Shown here: piece by piece, positions 16,486 to 26,282 of the stretch
How positions within the stretch are numbered: the first letter of the stretch is position 1
How the letters are laid out: each line of letters starts with the position of its first letter
Source of the DNA: Saprospiraceae bacterium
GTDB taxonomy: Bacteria; Bacteroidota; Bacteroidia; Chitinophagales; Saprospiraceae
Reading direction: 5' to 3'
Assembly: GCA_016718205.1 (NCBI GenBank)
Contig: JADKEB010000031.1
Coordinates: forward strand, 620,001-684,000
DNA: 64,000 nt
Notes under the pieces: generated by a model
Seen by the model: only the letters and a program-made list of their open reading frames with translations
Told to the model about the DNA's origin: nothing
Databases searched by the model: none
Position numbers and translations under genes: made by a program

Positions 16486-18792
16486 ATGGAATCCTTTAGA
16501 ATCATTATATCACTTTGTTTTTGTTTATTTGTGACAAGCACGCTGGAAGCGAGTATTTATTGTCCGCCGGCCAAAACATTGACATGTCATGATGATATTA
16601 AAAACCTTACATTTACAGGAAGAGCAACTACTTCCGGATATCCTGCTGCTTTAGTAAGATATACTGATATTTATGCCACAAACAAATGTAACGTTGGGAC
16701 CATCACACGCATCTGGTACATTGATATCAATCAGGACTACATCTATCAGAGTACCGAACCGAATTGCAGTCAGACTATCACTATATTAAGCGATGTTACG
16801 CCTATCACTGTTACTTTTCCCGAAGACAAAATGTATACCTGTAAAGAATCCATCACTTATGAAAAACCAAGCTGGGTTGCGGGACCTTGTGATGTGATGG
16901 GCATACAGGTGTCCGACACAAAATTTGAAATCAACGGCGAATCATGTTACAAAATAGCGCGCAAATTCACCGTCATCAACTGGTGTGATTATACAGGAAA
17001 TCCTGGTAGTCAGGGTGTCTGGAGTCATACTCAAAAAATCACCGTTCAGGAAAAGAATCCGCCAAAAATTCTGGATTGTGCCCATAAAGTCTTTGAACTG
17101 GAGAGTGATTGTCTGGCCAATGTTGTCTTGACCAATACTGCAACAGATGATCCTGTATGTAAGTCCACGCATTTGAGCTGGATCGCAGAAATTGATCTCT
17201 GGGCCAACGGAACTATAGATTACAAATTTGGATTTACTGAAACCGGAATATATAAGATCGACCCTGTGGCTGATGGATCTAATGTTTCTATTAAAATTCC
17301 TGAAAAACTTAAGGCAGGCAAACACAAGGTAAAATGGAGTGTAAAAGATCAGTGCGGAAATTTTTCTTCATGTAGTACTACTTTTGAGACTAAAGATAAA
17401 AAGCCCCCCGTTCCATATATTCAGGATTTTATAACATCAGCCTTTCAGGCATCAGGCATGCCATTGATGATACCGGCAAGGCTTTTTGACTCTGGATCTT
17501 TTGATCATTGCTCCCAACAAAAATATCTCAGGTTTTCATTTTCTGAAGATACACAAGATACAATCAGAATAGTGGATTGCACCAATTCAGGTTTTCAGTT
17601 TTTTAACGTTTTTATATGGGATGAAGCCGGCAATTATGAAATTGTCGATGTATTTATGCTGGTGTTTGACAATGGATCCTGCCAAAGCGGCCGTACATTG
17701 GACGGAAGTGTCATTGAGTCAAACCTTTCACCCGTTAAAAATGCAAAGATCACCCTTTCCAGGCCTGACTCAACACAAATATCTGTCTACTCTGATGAAA
17801 AAGGGAAGTTCCGATGGGATAATATTTCCATTTATGATGATTACAGCATTTCTGCGCAAAGTGGCATCATAGAAGACTATCGAGTCGACATTGCCGATCT
17901 GCGCATGTTGCAGGATCATATTTTCGGCAACAGAGAACTTAAAAGTCATGAATGGCTTGCAGCAGACACTGATGATAACAACGCTATAGGTGTCGGCGAT
18001 CTTACAGTCATCAAAGAACTGATAATAGATCCGGCTAAAGTAAAAAACTCAAGATGGAAATTCGGCTGGCAAACGGACACTTTGATGACTAAAGATGAAA
18101 TATTCAGCTCAGTAAAACCATCTATAAACATAAAACAAGTTAAAGGTAAATTACAATTTAAAGCCGTATACAAAGGAGATATTTCAGATGCTAACGAAAT
18201 AAAAAGCACTGTCAGAAATAAGATTGACATGACTTCTGTGATAGAAAGAAATCAAGTACACTATTTTATTTCTGAAGATGTAAAAGTTTCAGGTATACAA
18301 ATAACTTTCAAATTCCCTAATGGCTTAACACATGAATCTATATCATCTGCATATTCTGATATAAAACAAAATAATTTTTATATCAATCATCAAACCAATG
18401 AAATTTTGATTCTTAATACTTCAGATTTGGTGTTGACGCCAAATAAGCCAATTTTTACCATTACATTTCCGGATGATGTAGAAATGAACCCTGTCATGAT
18501 TGCACCAAATTCAAAACTGCTGTCAGATGGATATCAAACAAGGACCATTTCTGAAAAGTACGTGAATAAAAATTTCCAAAATCTCTCAGTTTTTCCGAAT
18601 CCAGGGCATCAGTTTTTCACAATAAGCGGTGCAAAAAACGCCACCATCACCGGTATCTACGACATCAATGGTAAAAGCCTACCATTCCGTCATGAGAAGG
18701 AAACATTCTATTTCTCTGGAGAACCAGGTCTATATTTTGTAAAAGTATTTTCGGGTAATGATGTGCACACTTTAAAACTTCTGAAGTTATAG
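16486..18792 (+). CDS. Secreted T9SS cargo protein with dockerin-like segment
   Basis: A 768-residue protein beginning with a signal peptide (about 22 residues, ...TSTLEA). The first ~390 residues are Ig/HYR-like, with paired cysteines and repeated PP-x-(I/P) strand starts (KNPPKILDC, KKPPVPYI) of the kind seen in Bacteroidota gliding/adhesion proteins. A carboxypeptidase-regulatory/CNA-B-like module follows (GSVIESNLSPVKNAKITLS). Near 465-510 there is a dockerin-type pattern with two Ca-binding-like loops: RVDIADLRMLQDHIFG and DTDDNNAIGVGDLTVIKELI. The C-terminus is a T9SS sorting domain (LSVFPNPGHQFF...GLYFVKVF...). A surface or matrix role is inferred; no enzyme domain is seen. Confidence 0.75.
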   Translation: MESFRIIISLCFCLFVTSTLEASIYCPPAKTLTCHDDIKNLTFTGRATTSGYPAALVRYTDIYATNKCNVGTITRIWYIDINQDYIYQSTEPNCSQTITILSDVTPITVTFPEDKMYTCKESITYEKPSWVAGPCDVMGIQVSDTKFEINGESCYKIARKFTVINWCDYTGNPGSQGVWSHTQKITVQEKNPPKILDCAHKVFELESDCLANVVLTNTATDDPVCKSTHLSWIAEIDLWANGTIDYKFGFTETGIYKIDPVADGSNVSIKIPEKLKAGKHKVKWSVKDQCGNFSSCSTTFETKDKKPPVPYIQDFITSAFQASGMPLMIPARLFDSGSFDHCSQQKYLRFSFSEDTQDTIRIVDCTNSGFQFFNVFIWDEAGNYEIVDVFMLVFDNGSCQSGRTLDGSVIESNLSPVKNAKITLSRPDSTQISVYSDEKGKFRWDNISIYDDYSISAQSGIIEDYRVDIADLRMLQDHIFGNRELKSHEWLAADTDDNNAIGVGDLTVIKELIIDPAKVKNSRWKFGWQTDTLMTKDEIFSSVKPSINIKQVKGKLQFKAVYKGDISDANEIKSTVRNKIDMTSVIERNQVHYFISEDVKVSGIQITFKFPNGLTHESISSAYSDIKQNNFYINHQTNEILILNTSDLVLTPNKPIFTITFPDDVEMNPVMIAPNSKLLSDGYQTRTISEKYVNKNFQNLSVFPNPGHQFFTISGAKNATITGIYDINGKSLPFRHEKETFYFSGEPGLYFVKVFSGNDVHTLKLLKL

Positions 18793-18927
18793 GAAAGTAA
18801 TAAGTGCCTGACAGTTGATAGAGAGTGAAGTTTATATATTCAAAATGACTGTGGGTTTTGCATAACTGTTTTTAGAGGATGACTTTTGTAAAACTGACAA
18901 GTTTGACCTTTTAAAAAAAATAAATTC

Positions 18928-19554
18928 ATGAAAACAAAAATCCTTCTGGTCGTATCGATATTGTTTGCGATAATCTCCTGCAAAGAAAGTGGTCCACATC
19001 CATCTGATATGGTTGGTATTTATGATGTAAAAGCCAAGCTTAAAGAAGGGACAATAGACAAAAAATCAGTGACGGAAGAGATAAAATCTGCTATGGAAAA
19101 AGCCGGAGACGATCTCAAAAAAGCTAAGAATGATATTGAAAAGGATCTTGATTTATCTTCGATTGACACTTCTACCATTGAAGGAAAACTCGAGTATGCA
19201 GCTAAAAACTTTGGAAAGTCTATGACTGAAGCAGGTTTAGAATTAGGTGACCTTACTGAAGAATTGGGCGCAGCCTTAGGTGGAATGGCCGAGAGTGGTA
19301 TCGATTTTTCAGAGAACATGCTGAAAATGGTCAACTTACAGGTAGAACTGCAGGCAGATGGCGATATCAAGGCCAAAAATTCCATTTTTAACATGGGTCT
19401 CTCCAATGCCAGATGGGAAATAAAAGGCGATGAATTCATATTAATCAAAAATGATAGTCAGCAACCGGAATCAATGAAAATATTGAAAAGGGACGATTCA
19501 GGATTTTCACTTGAAAAAGACAACCTTATCCTGCAATTTGTCAAAAAGAAGTAA
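18928..19554 (+). CDS. Hypothetical lipoprotein with long helical region
   Basis: A 208-residue protein with a lipoprotein signal peptide ending in the lipobox-like IISC (Cys18). Residues 35-130 are highly charged and predicted helical (repeated Lys/Glu heptad-like spacing, then alternating Gly/Ala-rich helices), followed by a small beta-rich tail (RWEIKGDEFILI...FSLEKDNLILQF) that resembles lipocalin-like or DUF4488-type strands. I do not recognise the family. Probably anchored in the inner leaflet of the outer membrane. It lies 135 bp downstream of the T9SS cargo gene and could be cotranscribed. Confidence 0.6.
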   Translation: MKTKILLVVSILFAIISCKESGPHPSDMVGIYDVKAKLKEGTIDKKSVTEEIKSAMEKAGDDLKKAKNDIEKDLDLSSIDTSTIEGKLEYAAKNFGKSMTEAGLELGDLTEELGAALGGMAESGIDFSENMLKMVNLQVELQADGDIKAKNSIFNMGLSNARWEIKGDEFILIKNDSQQPESMKILKRDDSGFSLEKDNLILQFVKKK

Positions 19555-19569
19555 TCGATCTTCATTGAT

Positions 19570-19726
19570 GGCTTGATACGATATAACATATACATATTGA
19601 CTTGTTATTTTGCTCTATATCTACGTTAAAAATTTAAACCGTAGCTAAGGCTATGCTTGAAATTTTTGACTTGATAAAAGCCAAAATTCCAGCGTCAATT
19701 TTGTAAACTTTATATCGTTACAAGCC
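19570..19726. mobile_element. MITE-like element with 17-bp terminal inverted repeats
   Basis: GGCTTGATACGATATAA (19570-19586) is matched in inverted orientation by TTATATCGTTACAAGCC (19710-19726), with two adjacent mismatches. The 157-bp unit contains no gene. It directly precedes a second, unrelated terminal-repeat element. A non-autonomous transposable element is inferred; no transposase is in the window. Confidence 0.5.
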
Positions 19727-19734
19727 CTAAGAAA

Positions 19735-19894
19735 GAGTATGTTTAAATTTTGTTTTTGGATAATAAAATGGAGTTATTTTGAGCGAAAAGATGCAAATTT
19801 TGCAGTCGAATGTGGGCAATTCGACGAAAAATTTAACGAATTTGTAGCCAAAATAAAACATTTTATTGCTAAAGGATAAATTTTAAACATACTC
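19735..19894. mobile_element. GAGTATGTTTAAA-family MITE, 160-bp type, copy 1
   Basis: Ends GAGTATGTTTAAA... and ...TTTAAACATACTC are inverted repeats. The interior holds a perfect internal hairpin GTCGAAT (19805-19811) / ATTCGAC (19819-19825). It is nearly identical (three differences in 160 bp) to the element at 44650-44809. Flanks here are AAA and TTA, so no clean target duplication. The interior has an open frame in one direction, but it is carried by the repeat and not a gene. Confidence 0.75.
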
Positions 19895-19915
19895 TTATTC
19901 GAAAATCAGATCAGG

Positions 19916-20473
19916 TCATTTCTTATCGAGCAGCTCATCCAAAAAATGTTTTGTTTGTCTTTCTTCACTAAATTTTTTTAGATTGTATTCTTTGGATTGA
20001 TTTCGCGGGATAGAAAGGCTTTCCCATGCACCTCCTTTCAGTTGTTTACATTTTGAGACTATCTGTCCGCAATGATAGCTGTAATGACAAAGTTGTCTGA
20101 TAATAGCGTCTGAAACCAATAATCCTTCATTTCTTATAAAAATAGTCTTATCAAGATCAGTATCCTTTAAGGTTTGAATCGTATCAAATAGTATTGCCCA
20201 TCCTTTCTGCCATTTTTCCATCAATTCCGAAGTATCATTGTTGTCTGATTCAAATTCTGCATCTCTATTTCTCCAAGGTTTTTCGCCGTCTTCAGTAAAA
20301 ATATTGGACCATCTGGATTTCATGTTTCCTGCCATATGCTGCATGATGAGAGCTATACTATTATCCTCAGGATTTTGCTGATGAAAGTACATATCAGGGT
20401 CACTTAATTGAGCCATCGCTTTGTCAGCAAGTTGCTTGTAATATTTGAATTGCTTCATGGATGATGACAACAT
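19916..20473 (-). CDS. DUF1572 / DinB-like four-helix protein
   Basis: A 185-residue protein of the DinB/YfiT superfamily, DUF1572 type. Conserved features are YYKQLADKAMAQL, the metal-ligand-type histidines in IMQHMAGN (about residue 66) and HYSYHCGQIV (about residues 130-139), the segment SRWSNIFTEDGEKPWRNRD and a terminal WESLSIPR-like motif. Family members fold as four-helix bundles with a three-histidine metal site. Some are thiol-dependent S-transferases, but this member's reaction is unknown. The start may be Met1 or Met6 (20458). It ends about 20 bases from the neighbouring MITE, on the other strand from mlaE. Confidence 0.8.
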   Translation of the reverse strand: MLSSSMKQFKYYKQLADKAMAQLSDPDMYFHQQNPEDNSIALIMQHMAGNMKSRWSNIFTEDGEKPWRNRDAEFESDNNDTSELMEKWQKGWAILFDTIQTLKDTDLDKTIFIRNEGLLVSDAIIRQLCHYSYHCGQIVSKCKQLKGGAWESLSIPRNQSKEYNLKKFSEERQTKHFLDELLDKK

Positions 20474-20626
20474 ATCAAAGGTTTTTCTATCTAGTTAAAA
20501 CCACACATGAGATATATTGTTTATGAATGCAGGTTAATGAAATCTTATAAAATTAATAATATCTATTGACATCTTATCATTTTATAATCATACCTTGTGC
20601 CTGTATTTGTGAGATCTTGAGTGCAT

Positions 20627-21373
20627 ATGTTTAAAGATTTATTTTTTCATTTTGGCAATTTCATTTTGTGGCAGGGCCAGGTTTATAAAAAGCCTGAAAA
20701 CCACACTATGTACTATAAAGAGACTATACGTCAGATGTATGATATAGGCATAGGTTCTCTTCCTATTGTTTTTCTGATATCTATCTTCATAGGTGCTGTC
20801 ACATCTGTACAGTTTTACTATCAGATGGCCGGCACACTGATACCTGCATATTACATTGGTTATATAGTAAGAGATATGACCATCATAGAGCTGGCACCTA
20901 CCATTACATGCCTGGTTTTGGCAGGAAAAGTTGGCAGCAATATGGCTGCAGAGCTCGGAGGTATGAGACAGAAAGAACATATTGATGCTATGGAAATAAT
21001 GGGTGTAAATACGTCAGCATATCTTATATTGCCTAAGGTGATAGCTGCAGTATTGATGGTGCCTGTGCTTGTATGTGCGGCAGCGATGATTTGCATCTTG
21101 GGGGCATATCTGTCCAGCGTCCCTACCGGCTTGTTTACATCTGCGGAGTTTATCAAGGGAGTGAGATCATTTTTTGTACCCTACAATGTATTTATGATGA
21201 TGGTGAAAGCTGTAGTGTTCGGATATATACTGACCAATGTATCGTGTTATCAGGGATACTTTGTAAAAGGTGGCAGTATAGAACTAGGTGAAGCCAGTAC
21301 ACGTGCCGTGGTATACAGCAACATCCTAATCTTGCTGGCAGATTATGTTATTGCAATAGTACTAACAGCCTGA
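20627..21373 (+). CDS. mlaE: MlaE-type ABC transporter permease
   Basis: A 248-residue MlaE/YrbE family permease. Hallmarks are GIGSLPIVFLISIFIGAV near residues 40-57, a segment ending AELGGMRQKEHIDAMEIMGV (the coupling-helix EQ-loop region) and the long hydrophobic C-terminus. I start at ATG 20627 rather than the in-frame GTG at 20621. In the family it forms the inner-membrane core of a phospholipid transporter that maintains outer-membrane lipid asymmetry. The ATPase partner follows four bases downstream. The MlaD substrate-binding partner is not adjacent. Confidence 0.9.
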   Translation: MFKDLFFHFGNFILWQGQVYKKPENHTMYYKETIRQMYDIGIGSLPIVFLISIFIGAVTSVQFYYQMAGTLIPAYYIGYIVRDMTIIELAPTITCLVLAGKVGSNMAAELGGMRQKEHIDAMEIMGVNTSAYLILPKVIAAVLMVPVLVCAAAMICILGAYLSSVPTGLFTSAEFIKGVRSFFVPYNVFMMMVKAVVFGYILTNVSCYQGYFVKGGSIELGEASTRAVVYSNILILLADYVIAIVLTA

Positions 21374-21377
21374 TAAT

Positions 21378-22136
21378 ATGATAAGAGCAGAAAGAATATT
21401 TAAGAATTTTGGCGAACAGCAAGTACTCAAGGGTATTGACTTTACATTTGAAGCAGGAAAAACAAACCTTGTCATAGGAAAAAGTGGATCTGGCAAGACC
21501 GTACTTCTCAAAATACTGGTTGGGCTTTTCAAACCAACATCCGGCAGTGTATGGTATGGAGACACCAACTTAGTAACAGCTGACAAAAATGCATTACGTA
21601 CTCTTAGAATGCAGGTAGGGATGTTGTTTCAGGGAAACGCACTTTTTGACTCATTAAGTATAGAGGAAAATATAAGATTTCCATTGGATATGTTTACTCA
21701 TAAAACTCTCAAGGAAAAAACAGACAGAGTCAATTACTGTCTTGAAAGAGTGAGTTTGGGTGGCATTAATAAAAAGTATCCATCAGAAATATCGGGAGGC
21801 ATGCAAAAAAGAGTAGGAATAGCGCGGGCTATTGTGCTCAATCCCAAGTACTTATTTTGTGATGAACCAAATTCAGGTCTGGATCCTCAGACATCAATCA
21901 CAATTGATGAATTAATTCAGGATATTACGAAAGATTTCAATATGACCACGGTCATAAATACCCATGATATGAACTCTGTTATGGAGATCGGAGAGAACAT
22001 ATGTCTCATCGAAAAGGGACACCTTGCCTGGTCAGGAAGTAAAGATCAGGTACTGGCTGATGAAAATGAAACCTTGCATGATTTCATATTTGCTTCCCCG
22101 TTTTTACAAAAACTTGTAGAAAGTATCAAAAAGTAG
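21378..22136 (+). CDS. mlaF: MlaF-type ABC transporter ATP-binding protein
   Basis: A 252-residue ATPase with Walker A GKSGSGKT (about residues 34-41), Q-loop MLFQGNALFDSL, signature ISGGMQKRVGIARA, Walker B YLFCDEPNSGLDP and H-loop NTHDM. The FQ-x-GALFDSL-x(V/I) form and the SGGMQKRV signature are typical of MlaF. It powers the MlaE permease, whose gene lies four bases upstream, so the two are translationally close. The lipid substrate and direction are inferred from the family. No MCE-domain (MlaD) gene follows; the next gene is convergent. Confidence 0.92.
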   Translation: MIRAERIFKNFGEQQVLKGIDFTFEAGKTNLVIGKSGSGKTVLLKILVGLFKPTSGSVWYGDTNLVTADKNALRTLRMQVGMLFQGNALFDSLSIEENIRFPLDMFTHKTLKEKTDRVNYCLERVSLGGINKKYPSEISGGMQKRVGIARAIVLNPKYLFCDEPNSGLDPQTSITIDELIQDITKDFNMTTVINTHDMNSVMEIGENICLIEKGHLAWSGSKDQVLADENETLHDFIFASPFLQKLVESIKK

Positions 22137-22458
22137 CATTCTCTCCATTCTCTCCATTGTATCCGTCATTTGTCATCATCATCGGAGTTGGTTCAGCCAG
22201 TTATTATTCCAAAATTGACAAAACTGAGTACAACAGCAATTTATCAGAAATAACAGCATCAACGTCCCCCGATTGAGATATTTCTTCCAGAATCGCATTA
22301 TCGAAAAGGTTTTCAGATGAAAAATTCGTCCGCAAAGTTGGGGTATGATAAAACTAAAAGCACCTTGGAGTTTTATCCGGCTGAGCAGGGAGAACAGCAA
22401 TTTTTGATCAGCAATCGATAAAACAAAATTTGTGTTTCATCATCTTATCGATACAGAT
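22137..22458. other. Convergent spacer between mlaF and an exporter gene
   Basis: A 322-bp spacer. It opens with a short tandem TTCTCTCCA repeat and shows no gene, repeat family or strong terminator that I can identify. Short open frames on both strands look like chance. Confidence 0.3.
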
Positions 22459-24219
22459 TTACACCAACGTCAATTCATTTTTTCGCTCTCCGATTTGCTG
22501 ACGCCACATAGCGTAATACAACCCTTTTTCTACCAGAAGTTCTTCATGTGTACCAGTCTCAATCACATGTCCTTTTTCAAGAACGTAAATTAAATCAGCG
22601 TGCATTATGGTTGAAAGACGATGTGCAATCAGTACCATGATGTGTTGTTTAGTAGATGCAATTTCTTTGATGGTGTGTGTAATTTCTGTTTCCGTGATTG
22701 AATCCAGTGCAGAAGTAGCTTCATCAAAGACGATGAGTTTAGGGTTCCTGAGCAGAGCCCGAGCTATGGACAATCGTTGTTTTTCTCCACCCGAAATTTT
22801 GATACCACCCTCTCCTATTATGGAGTTTATACCGTTTTCACTTCTTGCCAAAAGATTTTGACAGGCTGCTTTTTGGAGCACTTCCAAGATTTGCTCATCT
22901 GATGCACCAGGATTTACAAATTGCAGGTTTTCTTTGATGGTGCCCGAAAATAGCTGAGTATCCTGAGTCACAAAGCCAATCTGTTTTCTTACTTCTTCAA
23001 TATCCAAAACGGTTGAATCTAGATTGTTATAAAGTATGTGGCCTTTTTCAGGAGAATATAAACCGACCAAAAGTTTTACCAATGTAGTTTTTCCTGACCC
23101 TGAAGGTCCGACAAAAGCAATAGTTTGTCCCTTTTGAACATCAAAACTTATATCATTCAATGCATATGTGGCACCGGTTTTATGTTTGAAGGACACATGG
23201 TCGAAGGTAAATGTTTCCAGCTCGTTAATTTTTAAAGGATTATCCGGTCGTTTTTCAATTGGAGTATTGATGATGGTTTTAAAATTATTCAAGGAGACTT
23301 CTGCTTCTCTGTACGACAAAATGACATTGCCCATTTCCTGCAATGGGCCAAAAATGAAAAAACTATAAAACTGCAAGGTCATTAATTGCCCGACACTGAG
23401 TTGATCTTTAAAAATGAGCACAAGTAGAAAAAACATAATGGATTGGCGGAGAAAATTGACAAAAGTACCTTGGACAAAGCTAATACTCCTTATACCTCTC
23501 ACTTTTTTCAATTCCAGTTGAAGGATTTTCATAGTGGATACATTGAGTCTTTTGATCTCCTGATTTGTCAAACCCAAACTCTTGACCAGCTCAATATTTC
23601 TTAAACTTTCAGTAGTCGCACCGGCCAAAATATTAGTTTCTTTCACTATACTTTTTTGAATTACTTTGATCTTTTTGCTTAAAAAACTGGTCAGAAAAAA
23701 AAGTAAAAAAGAAGCCAGAAAATACACAAAAATGAGTCTGGGTTCTATAGAAAAGGCATATACCATTACAAAAATGATACCTACCAATGATGTAAAAAGG
23801 ATATTAATACAATTAGAAATAAATTTTTCAGAATCAGATCTCACCTTTTGAAGGATGTTGAGTGTTTCGCCACTTCTTTGATCTTCAAACTGCTGAAAAG
23901 GAAGCTGTAATGAATGTTTTAATCCATCGGTATATACCCGGGCTCCAAATTGCTGAATGATAAGATTGGTCACATAGTCCTGAAAAGCCTTGGCAATGCG
24001 GCTGACCATAGCAACACCGATTGCAGCTAATATCAGTAATCCTACTCCTGAAATAAATGCATCCTGCGAATAAGAATGTGGCTTTGAAGCAAATTTATCG
24101 ATGATTTTGCCAAAAATGTAGGGGTCAAGAAGAGAAAATACCTGGTTAATTCCTGCCAACAACAGAGCCAGAAGAATAAGTAGTTTATAATTTTTCAGAT
24201 ACTGGAAAAACAAAGTCAT
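22459..24219 (-). CDS. ABC exporter (fused permease-ATPase, MsbA/lipid-or-peptide type)
   Basis: A 586-residue half-transporter. The N-terminal transmembrane domain has about six helices (residues 10-310). The ATPase domain spans about 335-575, with Walker A GPSGSGKTTL, Q-loop GFVTQDTQLFSGTI, signature ISGGEKQRLSIARALL, Walker B LIVFDEATSALD and H-loop LIAHRLST. This is the standard homodimeric exporter architecture (MsbA, lipid A flippase, or multidrug/peptide exporter). Substrate is not readable. It is convergent with mlaEF. Confidence 0.85.
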   Translation of the reverse strand: MTLFFQYLKNYKLLILLALLLAGINQVFSLLDPYIFGKIIDKFASKPHSYSQDAFISGVGLLILAAIGVAMVSRIAKAFQDYVTNLIIQQFGARVYTDGLKHSLQLPFQQFEDQRSGETLNILQKVRSDSEKFISNCINILFTSLVGIIFVMVYAFSIEPRLIFVYFLASFLLFFLTSFLSKKIKVIQKSIVKETNILAGATTESLRNIELVKSLGLTNQEIKRLNVSTMKILQLELKKVRGIRSISFVQGTFVNFLRQSIMFFLLVLIFKDQLSVGQLMTLQFYSFFIFGPLQEMGNVILSYREAEVSLNNFKTIINTPIEKRPDNPLKINELETFTFDHVSFKHKTGATYALNDISFDVQKGQTIAFVGPSGSGKTTLVKLLVGLYSPEKGHILYNNLDSTVLDIEEVRKQIGFVTQDTQLFSGTIKENLQFVNPGASDEQILEVLQKAACQNLLARSENGINSIIGEGGIKISGGEKQRLSIARALLRNPKLIVFDEATSALDSITETEITHTIKEIASTKQHIMVLIAHRLSTIMHADLIYVLEKGHVIETGTHEELLVEKGLYYAMWRQQIGERKNELTLV

Positions 24220-24373
24220 AGGTCATTTTTATTATTGGTTATTGTTTGATGTACAAACAAACAGATTAAGATATGTCATTTGAAAGCAAAAAGCATTGCC
24301 CATAGAATACTATAAGAGATTTTCTAATAAATTGTTTATTTCAAAATTTTCAACAGATGTGTGTTCTTTTTTA

Positions 24374-24446
24374 GAGTATGTTTAAAATTATTCTTAGTTA
24401 TAAATCAAGAGATTATGGTTCTGACCATAAAATTTTAAACATACTC
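24374..24446. mobile_element. GAGTATGTTTAAA-family MITE, 73-bp type
   Basis: A perfect 16-bp terminal inverted repeat (GAGTATGTTTAAAATT at the left, its complement at the right) encloses about 40 bp. The interior has a small hairpin, TTATGGT / ACCATAA. The element is flanked on both sides by TTA (24371-24373 and 24447-24449), consistent with a 3-bp target duplication. It lies just upstream of the S10 peptidase gene. Confidence 0.7.
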
Positions 24447-24608
24447 TTATTCTGTCGATGCATACCATGTGTTAAGATTAGCATTTTATTCATTTTTCTG
24501 GAGTACTGCAACTGTATTATCTTCATAGAGAAAATTTGGAATATTGATAAGAATACATACTTTTGTCACCTTATACTTTTTACATTTTTTTTTAATAAAA
24601 TTCAAATC

Positions 24609-26108
24609 ATGACGCAATCCATATTTTCAAAGTTTATCCTAAGCGTGGTCCTTTTAATACCATTTTACATATTCGGTCAAGAGAGAGTGATGAACTCCAA
24701 TATGGAAGTCACTACTCAAAACCAGGTCACCATCAAGGGAAATTTGATACAATATACAGCAACCACTGGCACTCAGCCGGTTTGGGGAGAAGACGGTAAA
24801 GAAATAGCTTATTGCCATTACACATATTACAAACGCAATGGAGTGAAATCATACGATGAACGACCACTCCTGATCTCTTTCAATGGTGGCCCGGGTTCAG
24901 CTTCAGTATGGATGCATCTGGCTTATACTGGTCCCAGAATTCTTAAAATAGATGACGAAGGTTATCCTGTACAACCTTACGGATTTAAAGAAAACCCGCA
25001 TTCAGTGCTGGATGTCTGCGACATTGTATATGTCAACCCGGTAAATACCGGCTACTCCAGGACCATTCCCCTCACAGGCAAAGATGTGGACAGAAGCAAA
25101 TTTTTCGGAATCAATGCAGATATCAAATATCTTGCAGATTGGATCACCACTTTTGTAAGTAGAAACAATAGATGGCCATCGCCAAAATACATCATAGGTG
25201 AAAGCTATGGAGGTACAAGGGTTGCAGGACTTGCTCTTGAATTGCAAAACAGGCAATGGATGTACCTCAATGGTGTGATCATGGTATCGCCAGCCGATTA
25301 CAAAGTACTGAGAGTGGACAATCCTGTGAGCGATGCCCTCAACATTCCTTATTATGCAGCAGCAGCATGGCATCACAAGGTTCTACCAGCTGACCTTCAG
25401 GTTAAGGATCTGGAAGAATATCTGCCGGAAGTAGAAAAATTTGCTATCGATGAGGTAGTACCAGTGTTGGTGAGAGGTGGATTTGTTGACCAGCAAAAAA
25501 AGGCAGAAATGGCTAAAAAAATGGCCAGATATACCGGTCTTACAGAATCGGACTACCTTGAAAATAACCTTACGGTGTCAACATCATATTTCTGGAAACA
25601 TCTCCTGAAAGACAAACAAGGTTTTAATGTGGGCCGACTCGACTCAAGGTATCTTGGTATTGACAGAAAACTCAGTGGTGATGCACCTGACTACTCCGCA
25701 GAACTAACATCATGGCTGCACTCATTTACACCCGCAATAAACCACTATTTCAGGTCAGAACTCAACCTTAAAACCGATGTCAAGTACAGTATGTTTGGTG
25801 ATGTGCATCCCTGGAATAATGAAAATGATAACACACGTGACAACCTTAGACAGGCTATGGCTCAAAATCCTTATCTCAAAGTGATGTTTCAATCAGGATA
25901 TTATGATGGCGCCACTACTTATTTTAATGCAAAATATACTATGTGGCAACTTGATCCTAGTGGCAAACTTAAGGACAGACTATCATTCAAGGGGTACCGC
26001 AGCGGTCACATGATGTATCTGAGAAAAGAAGACCTGGCAAAATCAACAGATGATATAAGGGAATTTATCAAAAATAGCCTTTCCAACGGTAAGTCAGCTA
26101 AATACTGA
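24609..26108 (+). CDS. Secreted S10 family serine carboxypeptidase
   Basis: A 499-residue peptidase. The open frame extends upstream into the MITE, but the start at 24609 gives a proper signal peptide (hydrophobic run to IFGQ), so I use it. Motifs are ISFNGGPGSASVWMHLAYTGP, the nucleophile elbow GESYGG with S199, the Asp region SGYYDGATTYFNA and the His region YRSGHMMYL, matching serine carboxypeptidase Ser-Asp-His order. Members remove C-terminal residues from peptides, often at acid pH. Likely periplasmic or outer-membrane associated; there is no T9SS domain. Monocistronic. Confidence 0.88.
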   Translation: MTQSIFSKFILSVVLLIPFYIFGQERVMNSNMEVTTQNQVTIKGNLIQYTATTGTQPVWGEDGKEIAYCHYTYYKRNGVKSYDERPLLISFNGGPGSASVWMHLAYTGPRILKIDDEGYPVQPYGFKENPHSVLDVCDIVYVNPVNTGYSRTIPLTGKDVDRSKFFGINADIKYLADWITTFVSRNNRWPSPKYIIGESYGGTRVAGLALELQNRQWMYLNGVIMVSPADYKVLRVDNPVSDALNIPYYAAAAWHHKVLPADLQVKDLEEYLPEVEKFAIDEVVPVLVRGGFVDQQKKAEMAKKMARYTGLTESDYLENNLTVSTSYFWKHLLKDKQGFNVGRLDSRYLGIDRKLSGDAPDYSAELTSWLHSFTPAINHYFRSELNLKTDVKYSMFGDVHPWNNENDNTRDNLRQAMAQNPYLKVMFQSGYYDGATTYFNAKYTMWQLDPSGKLKDRLSFKGYRSGHMMYLRKEDLAKSTDDIREFIKNSLSNGKSAKY

Positions 26109-26282
26109 TTCGGTCTGAATAATGGTTACACCTATCCATTTGACAAAGATAAAATCATAAATTTGACTTTTAATTGAAGCGGGTTTCATCAACAACCTTA
26201 TGAAACTTGTCAACTAATAATTAACGCGAGTTATCTTGCCAAAGCATATTTTAATTACTGTAGTTTCAAATATATAAACAAT

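Noticed and set aside
24378..24608. N-terminal extension of the S10 peptidase frame
   Set aside because: It begins inside a MITE and precedes a clean signal peptide at 24609.
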